Shown piece after piece: positions 53,542 through 63,514 of a stretch of DNA of 64,000 bases (the first letter of the stretch is position 1; the number at the start of each line of letters is the position of its first letter). The DNA lies in contig NZ_VSSR01000071.1 of assembly GCF_008123515.1 (NCBI RefSeq), forward strand, positions 62,001-126,000, given 5' to 3'. A program made the position numbers and the translations under genes. The DNA is from Bradyrhizobium cytisi. Its GTDB lineage: Bacteria; Pseudomonadota; Alphaproteobacteria; Rhizobiales; Xanthobacteraceae. The notes below the pieces were generated by a model. That model saw only the letters and a program-made list of their open reading frames with translations. It made no database searches and was not told the origin of the DNA.

Positions 53542-53573
53542 GCCTGACTCCCCAGCCTTCTTCTGTCGTTTGA

Positions 53574-53594
53574 GGCTACGCCAATCCCGTAGCC
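53574..53594. repeat. Intercistronic hairpin between ATPase and binding-protein genes
   Basis: GGCTACG (53574-53580) and CGTAGCC (53588-53594) form a perfect 7-bp stem with a 7-base loop and no U-run, in the only sizeable gap of the operon. Such hairpins before or after binding-protein genes can stabilise part of the mRNA; the effect here is inference. Confidence 0.5.
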
Positions 53595-53598
53595 GACA

Positions 53599-54603
53599 TT
53601 AACCTTCCATGGCCGCCTGCGGCAATGCCATCACGGCCTCCGCCTTGTGGCAGGCGGCGAGATGTCCCTCGCCCACCCTGCGTAGCAAGGGCGGAACCTC
53701 GCGGCAATGCTGGTCGGCGAGCGGACAGCGCGGCGCATAGGGGCACCCGGCAGCGGCCGCCGATTGCGAGGCGATTGCCTGGGCGCCGCGCCGGCGCCGG
53801 CCCCCGCCGGCACGCGCCCGCGGTATCGCGTCCAGCAGCGCCCGCGTATAGGGATGGGCGCAGCGCTCGAACAGATCCTCCGGCCGCCCCTGCTCGACCA
53901 CCCGGCCGAGATACATCACCGCGACCTCGTCGCAGAGATAGTCGACCACGGCGAGGTCGTGGCTGATCAGGATGTAGCTCAGGCCGAACTGCTCCTGGAG
54001 GTCCTGCATCAGATTCAGCACCTGCGCCTGCACGGAGACATCGAGCGCGGAGACCGGCTCGTCCGCGACGATGAGCTTCGGCTGGGTGATCAGCGCACGC
54101 GCGATCGCGATGCGCTGGCGCTGTCCGCCGGAGAACTCGTGCGGGTATTTGTCCATGTCCGCTTCGCGCAAGCCGACCTGCTTCAGCACCGCAGCGACGC
54201 GGGCGCGGAACGTGCTGCGGTCGGCGTCATCAAGCACGGTGAGCGGCTCGGCGACGATACGCGCAATCATCTGGCGCGGATCGAGCGATCCATACGGGTC
54301 CTGGAACACCATCTGGATATCGCGCCGTGCGCGGCGCAATTCATCGGGGGAGATGCGGTTGAGGTCGCGACCGAGCAGCGTGACCCGCCCCGCGGTCGGC
54401 CGCTCCAGCGCCATCACGACGCGCGCAAAAGTGGATTTGCCGGAGCCGGACTCTCCGACGATGCCGAGGCTCTTGCCGGCGGCGACCTGCACGCTCACGC
54501 CGTTGAGCGCGCGCACCTCTCCGGGCGATCGGAACAGGCTTTCGCGCGGCAGCGCGTAGCGCTGCTCGAGATCCTTGACGTCGAGAAGCGGTGCCGCGGT
54601 CAT
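53599..54603 (-). CDS. ABC transporter ATP-binding protein (DppF/OppF-like)
   Basis: The 334-aa ATPase has Walker A GESGSGKST, Q-loop FQDPYGSLDPR, signature FSGGQRQR, Walker B LIVADEPVSALD and the C-terminal oligopeptide-type extension with a cysteine-rich motif (CPYAPRCPLADQHC), as in DppF. It works with the DppD-like ATPase to power peptide-type uptake. The ATG at 54603 overlaps the preceding stop (ATGA); the upstream frame is not supported. Confidence 0.93.
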   Translation of the reverse strand: MTAAPLLDVKDLEQRYALPRESLFRSPGEVRALNGVSVQVAAGKSLGIVGESGSGKSTFARVVMALERPTAGRVTLLGRDLNRISPDELRRARRDIQMVFQDPYGSLDPRQMIARIVAEPLTVLDDADRSTFRARVAAVLKQVGLREADMDKYPHEFSGGQRQRIAIARALITQPKLIVADEPVSALDVSVQAQVLNLMQDLQEQFGLSYILISHDLAVVDYLCDEVAVMYLGRVVEQGRPEDLFERCAHPYTRALLDAIPRARAGGGRRRRGAQAIASQSAAAAGCPYAPRCPLADQHCREVPPLLRRVGEGHLAACHKAEAVMALPQAAMEG

Positions 54604-55613
54604 GCGGACAGCGCCCCGACCTTCGCGGCCATCGAGACGTCGGTACGCACGCAGCGCACGACATGCGCGGGACCGACCTCGACCATTGGCGGCAGCGCCG
54701 CGCGGCATTTGTCCTCGACCAGCGGACAGCGCTCGCTGAAGGCACAGCCCGCCGGCAGATCGGCGAGCTCCGGCACCGTGCCTGAGATCGTCGTCAGCCG
54801 CGTCCCCTTGCGCGCGCCGAGCTTCGGGCGGGCGCGGAACAGCCCCTGTGTGTAGGGATGGCCCATGCGGCGGAACACCTCGTCGGTCGGCCCGCTCTCG
54901 ACGACCGTGCCGCCATACATCACCATCATGCGCTGCACGTTCTCGGCGATAACGCCGAGATCGTGCGAGATCAGGATCATCGACATGCCGCGCTCCTCGA
55001 CGAGGTCGGCGATGAGATCGAGGATCTGGCCCTGGATGGTGACGTCGAGTGCGGTGGTGGGCTCGTCAGCGATCAGGAGATCCGGCTCGCAGGCAAGCGC
55101 CATCGCAATCGTGACACGCTGGCGCTGGCCGCCGGAGAACTGGTGCGGATAGGCGTCGATGCGCTTGGCCGGATCGGGCAGCCCGACGCGGTCGAGCAAG
55201 GCGATCGCCTCTGTGCGCGCCTGCCCAGCGGAATATTTCTTGTGACGCCGTAGCGGCTCGGCGACCTGATGGCCGATTGTGTGCATCGGGTTGAGCGCCG
55301 TCATCGGCTCCTGGAAGATCATGCTGATGCGGTTGCCGCGCAGGCCGCAGTAATCCGCATCCGGGAGCCGCGCGAGCTCGCGTCCATCCAGCTTGATGCT
55401 GCCGGTGACGACCGCGCTGTCCGGCAGCAATCCCATCAGCGACAGCGCCGTGACCGACTTGCCGCAGCCGGATTCGCCGACGAGCCCGAGCGTCTCGCCG
55501 CGCTTCAGCGCAAAACTGACGCCGCGCACGGCCTGCGCCGGGCCGCGGCTGGTGTTGAGGCGAACGCCGAGGTTTTCGACGGCGATCAGCGGCATGGTTG
55601 CGGGATCGGCCAT
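54600..55613 (-). CDS. ABC transporter ATP-binding protein (DppD/OppD-like)
   Basis: The 337-aa ATPase has Walker A GESGCGKSV, FQEPMTALNP, signature FSGGQRQR, Walker B LLIADEPTTALD and the C-terminal CAFSERCPLVEDKC motif of the peptide subfamily. The ATG at 55613 is preferred because GGGAG is eight bases upstream. The GTG at 55619 would give a GTGA overlap with the permease stop, but its ribosome site would be too close. Confidence 0.93.
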   Translation of the reverse strand: MADPATMPLIAVENLGVRLNTSRGPAQAVRGVSFALKRGETLGLVGESGCGKSVTALSLMGLLPDSAVVTGSIKLDGRELARLPDADYCGLRGNRISMIFQEPMTALNPMHTIGHQVAEPLRRHKKYSAGQARTEAIALLDRVGLPDPAKRIDAYPHQFSGGQRQRVTIAMALACEPDLLIADEPTTALDVTIQGQILDLIADLVEERGMSMILISHDLGVIAENVQRMMVMYGGTVVESGPTDEVFRRMGHPYTQGLFRARPKLGARKGTRLTTISGTVPELADLPAGCAFSERCPLVEDKCRAALPPMVEVGPAHVVRCVRTDVSMAAKVGALSA

Positions 55614-55615
55614 CG

Positions 55616-56509
55616 TCACCGCTCCCGCGCCAGTCTGGGATCGAACAGATCACGCAGGCCGTCGCCAAGCAGGTTGAGGCCGAGCACGGCGATCGCGATC
55701 GCCGCCCCTGGATAGACCGCGAGCATCGGCGACTGGAACAGCATGGTCTGCGCGTCGTTCAGCATGCGGCCCCAGGACGGCTGCGGCGGCTGCGTGCCGA
55801 GGCCGAGATAGGACAGCGCCGCTTCGGCGAGAATGGCCAGCGCAAACTGAATGGTCGCCTGCACGATCAGGATCGACAGGATGTTCGGCAGCACGTGCTC
55901 GATGGTGATGCGGAAGGCGCCCTTCCCCGAGGCGCGCGCCGCCAGCACGTATTCGCGCGCCCAGATCGCATTGGCGGAGCCGCGTGTCAGTCGGATGAGC
56001 GTCGGGATCTGGAAGATGCCGATCGCGATGATCGAGGTCAGCATGCCTGGCCCCGCGACCGCGGCGAGCATGATTGCGGAGAGCACGGCCGGAAAGGCGA
56101 AGGTGAAATCCGAGAATCGCATGATGATCTCTTCGGTCCAGCCGCGCTTGGCCGATGCGATCAGGCCGAGGCAGACGCCGAAGGTCAGACCGATGCTGAC
56201 CGCGATGATGCCGACCAGGATAGTCGCGCGCGCGCCGGCAAGCAGCAGCGAGACGATGTCGCGGCCGAAGGTATCGGTGCCGAGCCAGTGCGCGGCCGAC
56301 GGCGGCCGGAGTTTCGAGGCGATGTCGATCTCGTAAGGAGACCACGGCGTCCACACCAGCGAGAGCGCGGCCGAGGCGACCACGAGCAGGCTGAGCACGC
56401 CGCCCAGCACAAAGCTGCGATGCCGCAGCGCGCGGCCCCAGAACGTCTTGGCCGGCAGAGGATGCGGTGCGATCGGGACGTCAACCGAGGTTGTCAGCGG
56501 CGCGCTCAC
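55616..56509 (-). CDS. ABC transporter permease (DppC/OppC-like)
   Basis: The 297-aa protein has an N-terminal helix, the OppC-type segment HWLGTDTFGRDIVSLLLAGAR and five further helices, with the ATPase-contact loop EYVLAARASGKGAFRITIEHVLPN. The GTG at 56509 overlaps the stop of the partner permease (GTGA). The open frame reaches 56977, but that part is antiparallel shadow of the partner gene. Confidence 0.92.
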   Translation of the reverse strand: MSAPLTTSVDVPIAPHPLPAKTFWGRALRHRSFVLGGVLSLLVVASAALSLVWTPWSPYEIDIASKLRPPSAAHWLGTDTFGRDIVSLLLAGARATILVGIIAVSIGLTFGVCLGLIASAKRGWTEEIIMRFSDFTFAFPAVLSAIMLAAVAGPGMLTSIIAIGIFQIPTLIRLTRGSANAIWAREYVLAARASGKGAFRITIEHVLPNILSILIVQATIQFALAILAEAALSYLGLGTQPPQPSWGRMLNDAQTMLFQSPMLAVYPGAAIAIAVLGLNLLGDGLRDLFDPRLARER

Positions 56510-57456
56510 AGGTCGTGCACCTTGATGCGGGGATCGATGAAGGCATAGAGCACATCGACCACGAAATTGACGATGACGACCATGGCGGCGAGCAGCATCA
56601 CGCAATTGCGCACCACGATCAGGTCGCGGTTGGCGATCGACTGAAAGATCAGGCGGCCGAGGCCCGGCAGGTAGAACACGTTCTCGATCACGATGGTGCC
56701 GGCGAGCAGATTGGCGAATTGCAGGCCCATCACGGTCATCACCGGGATCATGGCGTTGCGCAACACATGGCTCCACAGCACCTCGCGCTTGCCGAGCCCT
56801 TTTGCGCGCGCCGTGCGGACGAAGTCTTCGCGCAGCACCTCGAGCACGGCCGAGCGGGTGACGCGGGCGAGGATCGCGGCCTGCACCACCGCAAGCGAGA
56901 TCGACGGCAGCAGCAGCGATTTGACTCCGGGCCAGATGCCGTCCTCCCAGCCGGCAAAGCCGCCTGCCGAGAGCCATTGCAGGCGCACGGCGAACAGCAG
57001 CACGAGCAGGATCGCGAACCAGAAGTTCGGCAGCGCGATGCCGATCTGGGTCAGCGACATCACGCCGACGTCGCCGAGCTTATTGTGGTTGGCGGCGGTG
57101 TAGATGCCGGCCGAGAGCGCCAGCGTCACCGTGATCAGCATCGACATGATCGCGAGCGGAATGGTCAGCACTAGCCGCTCCGCAATCAGGCTGCCGACCG
57201 GCGTGCCGTAGACATAGGAATTGCCGAGATCGCCGACGACGAGCCCCTTGATCCATTGCAGATAGCGAACCGCGAGCGGCTGGTCGAGCCCGAGCTTGAC
57301 GGTGAGCGCGCGGACCGCGTCGGCCGATGCATCCGCGCCCATCAGCATTTGCGCGGCATTGCCCGGCAGCGCATCCAGCACCAGGAAAATGATCACGGAT
57401 GCGCCGACCAGCGTCGCCAGCAAAGTCAGGACACGTCGGAGGACAAATACGCTCAT
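56506..57456 (-). CDS. ABC transporter permease (DppB/OppB-like)
   Basis: The 316-aa protein has about six membrane helices, the typical start VFVLRRVLTLLATLVGASVI, a GDLGNSYVYGTPV loop and an EAA loop (DFVRTARAKGLGKREVLWSHVLRN). It is the first gene of the five-gene operon permease-permease-ATPase-ATPase-binding protein. It starts 86 bp after the amidase stop on the same strand, so the amidase may be co-transcribed. Confidence 0.92.
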   Translation of the reverse strand: MSVFVLRRVLTLLATLVGASVIIFLVLDALPGNAAQMLMGADASADAVRALTVKLGLDQPLAVRYLQWIKGLVVGDLGNSYVYGTPVGSLIAERLVLTIPLAIMSMLITVTLALSAGIYTAANHNKLGDVGVMSLTQIGIALPNFWFAILLVLLFAVRLQWLSAGGFAGWEDGIWPGVKSLLLPSISLAVVQAAILARVTRSAVLEVLREDFVRTARAKGLGKREVLWSHVLRNAMIPVMTVMGLQFANLLAGTIVIENVFYLPGLGRLIFQSIANRDLIVVRNCVMLLAAMVVIVNFVVDVLYAFIDPRIKVHDL

Positions 57457-57542
57457 GCGCGGTCGGTTTCAGGGCTCATCGGCGGCACGATCAACATGTC
57501 CGGACCCCGGACGCAAGCCTTTTGCGGCCCATCGTGGACCCC

Positions 57543-58964
57543 TCAAGCCGGCCGGCGGGCGAGAAGGTCGTGCGAGGCCTCGAACAGCGCGCTGACGCGG
57601 AGCAATTCGGCGTCGGCCCGGAAGCGGCCAACAAGCTGGAGCCCGATCGGCAGGCCGTCGCGACCAAAACCGCAGGGCAGGCTGATCGCGGGGTGACCGG
57701 TCATGTTGAATGGCATGGTCCAGGGGAACCAGTGCGGGCGGACGCTGTCAAACTGTCGGCCGTCGATCTCGATGGTGCCGAACAAATCCTGGTCGATCGG
57801 CAGCGCGGTGCGGGTGATGGTCGGCATCGCCAGAAGGTGCCCACGCGCAAGCAGGGATTGCACGCGACGAAACAACGTCGTGCGCGCGAACATCGCCTCT
57901 TGATAGTCAACGCCGCTCACATTCGTCGCCAGCGCGATCTGCTTGACGAAGGCCTCGCTGAGGACGTCGCCATGCTCCGCCACCAGCTTCGAGAAGCGCG
58001 AGCGCCAGACGGTGTGGTTGATGGCGCGCCAGATCGGCTCGACGTCGTATCCCTCGCCGGAGAATTCCTCGAGCTCGGCACCCAGGCTCGCGAGCCGATC
58101 GAGGCTCGCCTTGAACGCTGTGGCAACATCCGCCGACACCGGGCGGCCGGGTGGCGAGGCGCAGAACAGGATTTTCTGCCCGCGCAGATCACCGCGCGGG
58201 GCAGCGGAGCCTATGAAATCGGGCACAGGCACACCGATCGACCAGGGATCGCAGGCATCCTCGCCGGCCATCGCCTGCATCATCAATGCCGTGTCGGCGA
58301 CAGTGCGCGTGGTCGGTGTGACATAGGTCTGGTTGCCGAACGCATCGAGCGCCTGGCTGTGCGCGATCACGCCGTTACTCTGCTTCAAGCCAACGACGCC
58401 GTTGCAGGCGGCCGGAATCCGCGTCGAGCCGCCGCCATCGGTGGCAATCGCCAGCGGCGCGATGCCGCTCGCCACCGCAACGGCCGCCCCGCCGCTGGAG
58501 CCGCCGGACGAACGCTCCGCACTCCACGCATTGCGGGTGCGCCCGAACAGCGGTGAATCGGTCAGGCACTTGCTGCCGAACTCCGGCGGCGTGGTCTTGC
58601 CGATCAGGATCGCACCTTCCGCGCGTAGCTTTGCGACCGCGACGGCATCCTCGGTGGGGACGTTATCCTTGTAGGGAACGGCGCCAAAAGTCGTCTTCAC
58701 GCCGCGTGTGTTGACGATGTCCTTGACGGTGACGGGAAGCCCATGCAGCAGGCCGAGCGGCTCGCCGGCCATCACCTTGCGCTCGGCTTCGCGCGCCGCT
58801 GCCACCGCCTCATCGCCACAGAGCGTGATGAAGCAGTTCAATTCGCCTTGTAGTGCCTCGGCGCGCGCGAGCACGGCGCGGGTGATCTCGACCGGCGAGA
58901 TCTGCTTGCTGTTGATGCGTTCGCGCAGTTCGGTGGCAGAGAGGAAACAGAGATCGTCGCTCAT
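57543..58964 (-). CDS. Amidase (amidase-signature family)
   Basis: The 473-aa enzyme has Lys81 (VTVKDI), Ser156 (GGSSGG) and nucleophile Ser180 (TDGGGSTRIP), with the expected 24-residue spacing. It hydrolyses an amide in the cytoplasm. It precedes the peptide-type ABC importer on the same strand (86 bp), suggesting that the importer brings in an amide or modified peptide which this enzyme cleaves. It is a paralogue, not a copy, of the amidase at 11137. Confidence 0.9.
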   Translation of the reverse strand: MSDDLCFLSATELRERINSKQISPVEITRAVLARAEALQGELNCFITLCGDEAVAAAREAERKVMAGEPLGLLHGLPVTVKDIVNTRGVKTTFGAVPYKDNVPTEDAVAVAKLRAEGAILIGKTTPPEFGSKCLTDSPLFGRTRNAWSAERSSGGSSGGAAVAVASGIAPLAIATDGGGSTRIPAACNGVVGLKQSNGVIAHSQALDAFGNQTYVTPTTRTVADTALMMQAMAGEDACDPWSIGVPVPDFIGSAAPRGDLRGQKILFCASPPGRPVSADVATAFKASLDRLASLGAELEEFSGEGYDVEPIWRAINHTVWRSRFSKLVAEHGDVLSEAFVKQIALATNVSGVDYQEAMFARTTLFRRVQSLLARGHLLAMPTITRTALPIDQDLFGTIEIDGRQFDSVRPHWFPWTMPFNMTGHPAISLPCGFGRDGLPIGLQLVGRFRADAELLRVSALFEASHDLLARRPA

Positions 58965-59071
58965 CAGGGCAGGCTCGCGTCAGAACGCGCGGACCTTGCC
59001 ACTGCGGACTTGCCCTGTCCATTTCGGCTGGCGCATGGCCGCAGTCCGCCCGGACATCGGCCTTTGCGTGC

Positions 59072-60007
59072 CTACCAGCTCCAGCTGATCTCGTGGCTCC
59101 AGGGCGGATCGGCACCCGGACGGGTGCAGGTCAGGCCGGCGCAATTGGCGGCAAAGGACAGCGCGCGGCGGAGCTCGTCTGCGCCGATGTTCTTCAATTG
59201 TTGCCGGGCGAGACGCCCCTGCTTGTGCAGGGCGAACAGCAATGCGGCCTGAAAACTGTCGCCGGCGCCGATCGTGTCGGCGACCTCGACCTTCGGCGCC
59301 TCAACCTCGATCTGCCCTGCCTTCGCATGCCAGGCGATGGCGCCATTGTCGCCGCGGGTGATGACGACGAGACTTGTGCCCTGCGCCAAGAGCGCACTCG
59401 CGCGCTGCTGATAAGGCTCCTCGCCGAAGAGATAGGCGAAGTCGACGTCCGACATCTTGATAAGATCGGCGCTCGCGGCGAACTCGATCATACGCGCAAG
59501 ATAGGCCGGCTTGTCCTTGACCAGATTGGGCCGGCAGTTCGGATCGAAGGAGATGGTCGATGAGGCCCGCGCGTCTGCGATCAAGGCCTTGGTCTCGACG
59601 GCGCCCCGGTCGTTGACCAGCGTGGTCGAGCCGACATGGACGGCCTCGACCGTATCGAACGGGATGGTGCCGCGCCGAAACGTCCAGTTCCGCGTCGCGG
59701 TCTCGGCATCGTAGAAAGCGTAGTGCGACTCGCCGGCGACGATGCGGACGAAGGCGAGCGTGGTCTGATGATCGCTGCGGGTGGCGAGACCAAGCTCGAC
59801 GTTCGAGACGGCGGCGTGTTCCGCGATCATGCGCCCGAACAGATCGGTCGAGACGCCGCCGACGAAACCGGTCGGTGCGCCGAGCCGCGCGATGCCGATT
59901 GCGACGTTGAGGCAGGAGCCGCCGACCGCCGGCATCACCGCTTCGCGGCCATCGGCGTTTTTCGTCGGCACAAAATCGATCAGCGCATCGCCGCAGGAAA
60001 TCAGCAT
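59072..60007 (-). CDS. PfkB-family carbohydrate kinase (fructokinase-like)
   Basis: The 311-aa sugar kinase has the N-terminal ISCGDALIDFVP, the glycine motif GGSCLNVAIGIARLG and the C-terminal anion-hole motif DTIGAGDSFQAALL with catalytic Asp. Fructokinase is the likeliest activity given the polyol dehydrogenase and sugar importer upstream: oxidation of a hexitol gives a ketose to be phosphorylated. It is the last gene of the cluster, five bp after the FGGY kinase. Confidence 0.88.
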   Translation of the reverse strand: MLISCGDALIDFVPTKNADGREAVMPAVGGSCLNVAIGIARLGAPTGFVGGVSTDLFGRMIAEHAAVSNVELGLATRSDHQTTLAFVRIVAGESHYAFYDAETATRNWTFRRGTIPFDTVEAVHVGSTTLVNDRGAVETKALIADARASSTISFDPNCRPNLVKDKPAYLARMIEFAASADLIKMSDVDFAYLFGEEPYQQRASALLAQGTSLVVITRGDNGAIAWHAKAGQIEVEAPKVEVADTIGAGDSFQAALLFALHKQGRLARQQLKNIGADELRRALSFAANCAGLTCTRPGADPPWSHEISWSW

Positions 60008-60012
60008 GTCTC

Positions 60013-61659
60013 TTAACCCTTGGCGATGTCGCGCATCGCCGCGCGGCTGCCGCGATCGACCTCGCGCAGCAGCTTGTAGACCTCGCGCTTGCTGGCGTGA
60101 AACGCGGCCATGTCGGGCGCCGTGGGCTCGCTCTTGCGTCCGAGCGCCGACATTTTGGCCATGGTCTCGCCGATCGAGGCATAGGCCCCACCGGCAACCG
60201 CACCCAGCATCGCGGCACCCAGCAGCACCGGCTCCTTGGTCTGCGGCAACGCGACAGTAAGCCCGGTGGTATCGGCCATGATCTGCCGCACCAGCGGACT
60301 GCGGCTGGCGCCGCCGCCCATGATCATGATGCCTGCATGCACGCCATGTGCGGCAAAGGCCTCGATCACCTCGGCGAGCCCGTAGGCCAGCCCGCAGAGA
60401 CCTGCAATGAACAACCGCTCCATCGAGCTGACGTCGGTGTCGAGGTCGAGGCCTGTGATCACGGCGCGCGTGTCGGGGTCAGCGTAAGGCGAGCGGTTGC
60501 CGATGAATTCAGGAAGCACATGAACGTCGCGGGCGAACAGCGCGGCGCGGCTGGCATCGCCGGCGCGCGCGATGATGCGGCGCTCGAGAAACTCGATGAG
60601 GTCGACGCCCTCGCCGCGCGCTGCCGCGCTCGCTTCCGCGTGGCCGGGATGCGATTTGAGGAGATGGTCGATCGCCGCGCCTGCCGCCGACTGGCCGCCT
60701 TCATTGAGCCAGAAGTCCGGCACCATGCCGGAGTAATATGGACCCCAGACGCCGGGCACAAAGCACGGCTCTTTCGTCGTCGCCATGATGCAGGCCGACG
60801 TTCCCATGATGTAAGCCAGGCGATCGCCGACGTCGGTCGTTCCGCCCGATCCGTCACGCCCGCCGATCGCGCCGATGCCGCCGGCATGGGCGTCAATCAA
60901 GGAGGCACCGACCGGCGTGCCAACGGACAGGCCGAGATCGGTGGCGGCCACGCGGGTGAGCCCGGCGCCGAGCCGCGTGCCGGGGGCGACGATCTCGGTG
61001 CCGATGCGGGCGTATTTCTCGCCGACGAAGTCAGACAGGCCAATGCGCTGAAAGAACGGCGCACTCCAGCCCCCGCCGTCATGCGCGAGGTAGTTCCATT
61101 TGCAGGTGACTGTGCAGGTCGAGCGCTGCAGCGAACCGGTCGCGCGCCAGGTCAGATAGTCCGCCAGATCGAAGAAATGCCCGGCGGCGTCAAAACTCGC
61201 GCGCAGATGCCGCTTCAGCCACAACAGTTTTGGCATCTCCATCTCGGGCGAGATCGAGCCGCCGACATAGCGCAGCACTGAGTCGCCGGTCTCGTTGATC
61301 AGCCGCGCCTCGGCGATGGCACGGTGATCCATCCAGACGATGACGTTGCGGTGCTTGTCGCCGGAGGCACTCACCGTGACCGGCTCGCCCTGGCGGTCGA
61401 GCACCACCAGGGAACAGGTCGCGTCGAAACCGATGCCGCCGATGCTGTCGGGCGCGATTGCCGCCTCCGCCAACGCCGCCCGCACCGATTTGACGCAGGC
61501 ATCCCAGATGTCCTGGGACGACTGCTCGACGACGTCGCCAGCCTCTTGCCAGACCCGGATCGGATGCTTGGCGGTCGCCAACAGCGAGCCGGCCTCGTCA
61601 AACACCCCTGCCCGCGTGCTCGTGGTCCCCACGTCGACGCCGATATACGCTTGCGGCAT
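60013..61659 (-). CDS. FGGY-family carbohydrate kinase (ribulokinase-like)
   Basis: The 548-aa kinase has the ATPase-fold phosphate motif GVDVGTTSTRAGVFD at the N-terminus, VIVWMDHRA, a GTSACIM motif and the C-terminal adenosine motif IMIMGGGASRSPLVRQIMAD. Length and the D-x-T-C-S-L substrate region (FDATCSLVVLD) fit the 5-carbon-sugar branch (D-ribulose or related pentulose). The gene lies 38 bp after the SDR gene on the same strand. Exact sugar is uncertain. Confidence 0.88.
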   Translation of the reverse strand: MPQAYIGVDVGTTSTRAGVFDEAGSLLATAKHPIRVWQEAGDVVEQSSQDIWDACVKSVRAALAEAAIAPDSIGGIGFDATCSLVVLDRQGEPVTVSASGDKHRNVIVWMDHRAIAEARLINETGDSVLRYVGGSISPEMEMPKLLWLKRHLRASFDAAGHFFDLADYLTWRATGSLQRSTCTVTCKWNYLAHDGGGWSAPFFQRIGLSDFVGEKYARIGTEIVAPGTRLGAGLTRVAATDLGLSVGTPVGASLIDAHAGGIGAIGGRDGSGGTTDVGDRLAYIMGTSACIMATTKEPCFVPGVWGPYYSGMVPDFWLNEGGQSAAGAAIDHLLKSHPGHAEASAAARGEGVDLIEFLERRIIARAGDASRAALFARDVHVLPEFIGNRSPYADPDTRAVITGLDLDTDVSSMERLFIAGLCGLAYGLAEVIEAFAAHGVHAGIMIMGGGASRSPLVRQIMADTTGLTVALPQTKEPVLLGAAMLGAVAGGAYASIGETMAKMSALGRKSEPTAPDMAAFHASKREVYKLLREVDRGSRAAMRDIAKG

Positions 61660-61697
61660 AGTCGCTCCTGGTCGCTCTCGTCAGTTTTGACGCAAGC

Positions 61698-62471
61698 CTA
61701 CCAGCAAGTATAGCCGCCATCCACCAGCACGATGCTGCCAGTCATGAGGCTCGCAGCCTCGGATGCCAGGAATAGGACCACCGAGGCGATCTCCTCGACC
61801 TGCCCCATCCGCCCCATCGGGGTTCCACCGATCCAGGCGTCGTACATTCTCGGGGTGCTCTTCACGAAAGCGTTGAGCGGAGTGTCGATATAGGTTGGCG
61901 CCACCGCATTGACGCGGATGCCGCGCGCGCCCCATTCGGCCGCCAGCGACTTGGTCAGATGGTGTACGCCGGCCTTGGAGGCGTTGTAGAAGCACTGCTC
62001 CTGCGGCTTGTTGACGATGAAACCGGACATCGAGCCGACATTGACGATGGCGCCGCTCCTGGCCTTGAGCATGTGCTTGCCGAACTCGCGGCAACACCAG
62101 AAGGTGCCGTTGAGATTGACGTCGATGACGTTGAGCCAGTGCTCGTCGGTGACGGTCTCGGCCGGCGTTTCGCTGCGCGCAATGCCGGCATTGTTGACGA
62201 GGATGTCGACCTTGCCGTGCCGAGCGACGAGATCATTGGCGACCTCCGCCACGCGCTTGGTGTCGGTGACGTCCATGATCGCGGTCTCGATGTCAAAACC
62301 CTTCGCCTTCAGGCTGGCCTTGGCGTCTCCGGCGACCTTGCTGTCGCGGTCACCGATAATGACCTTGGCGCCGGCCTCGGCCAGCGCCTCCGCGCAGGCA
62401 AGCCCAATGCCCTGCCCGCCGCCGGTGATGAACGCGGTCTTGCCGCTCAGCTTGAATTTTTCTAGGTACAT
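61698..62471 (-). CDS. SDR-family oxidoreductase (polyol dehydrogenase candidate)
   Basis: The 257-aa short-chain dehydrogenase has the cofactor motif GGGQGIG (17-23), Asp41 after strand 2 (favouring NAD), NNAG (93-96) and catalytic Ser147, Tyr162 and Lys166 (YNASK). It probably oxidises a sugar alcohol to a ketose, judging from the flanking kinases and importer. It is 20 bp downstream of the ABC ATPase gene. Confidence 0.9.
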   Translation of the reverse strand: MYLEKFKLSGKTAFITGGGQGIGLACAEALAEAGAKVIIGDRDSKVAGDAKASLKAKGFDIETAIMDVTDTKRVAEVANDLVARHGKVDILVNNAGIARSETPAETVTDEHWLNVIDVNLNGTFWCCREFGKHMLKARSGAIVNVGSMSGFIVNKPQEQCFYNASKAGVHHLTKSLAAEWGARGIRVNAVAPTYIDTPLNAFVKSTPRMYDAWIGGTPMGRMGQVEEIASVVLFLASEAASLMTGSIVLVDGGYTCW

Positions 62472-62491
62472 GGTCGTATTCCCGTTTCTTG

Positions 62492-63499
<1,008 letters not shown>

Positions 63500-63514
63500 G
63501 ATCCGGCAGCCCCT

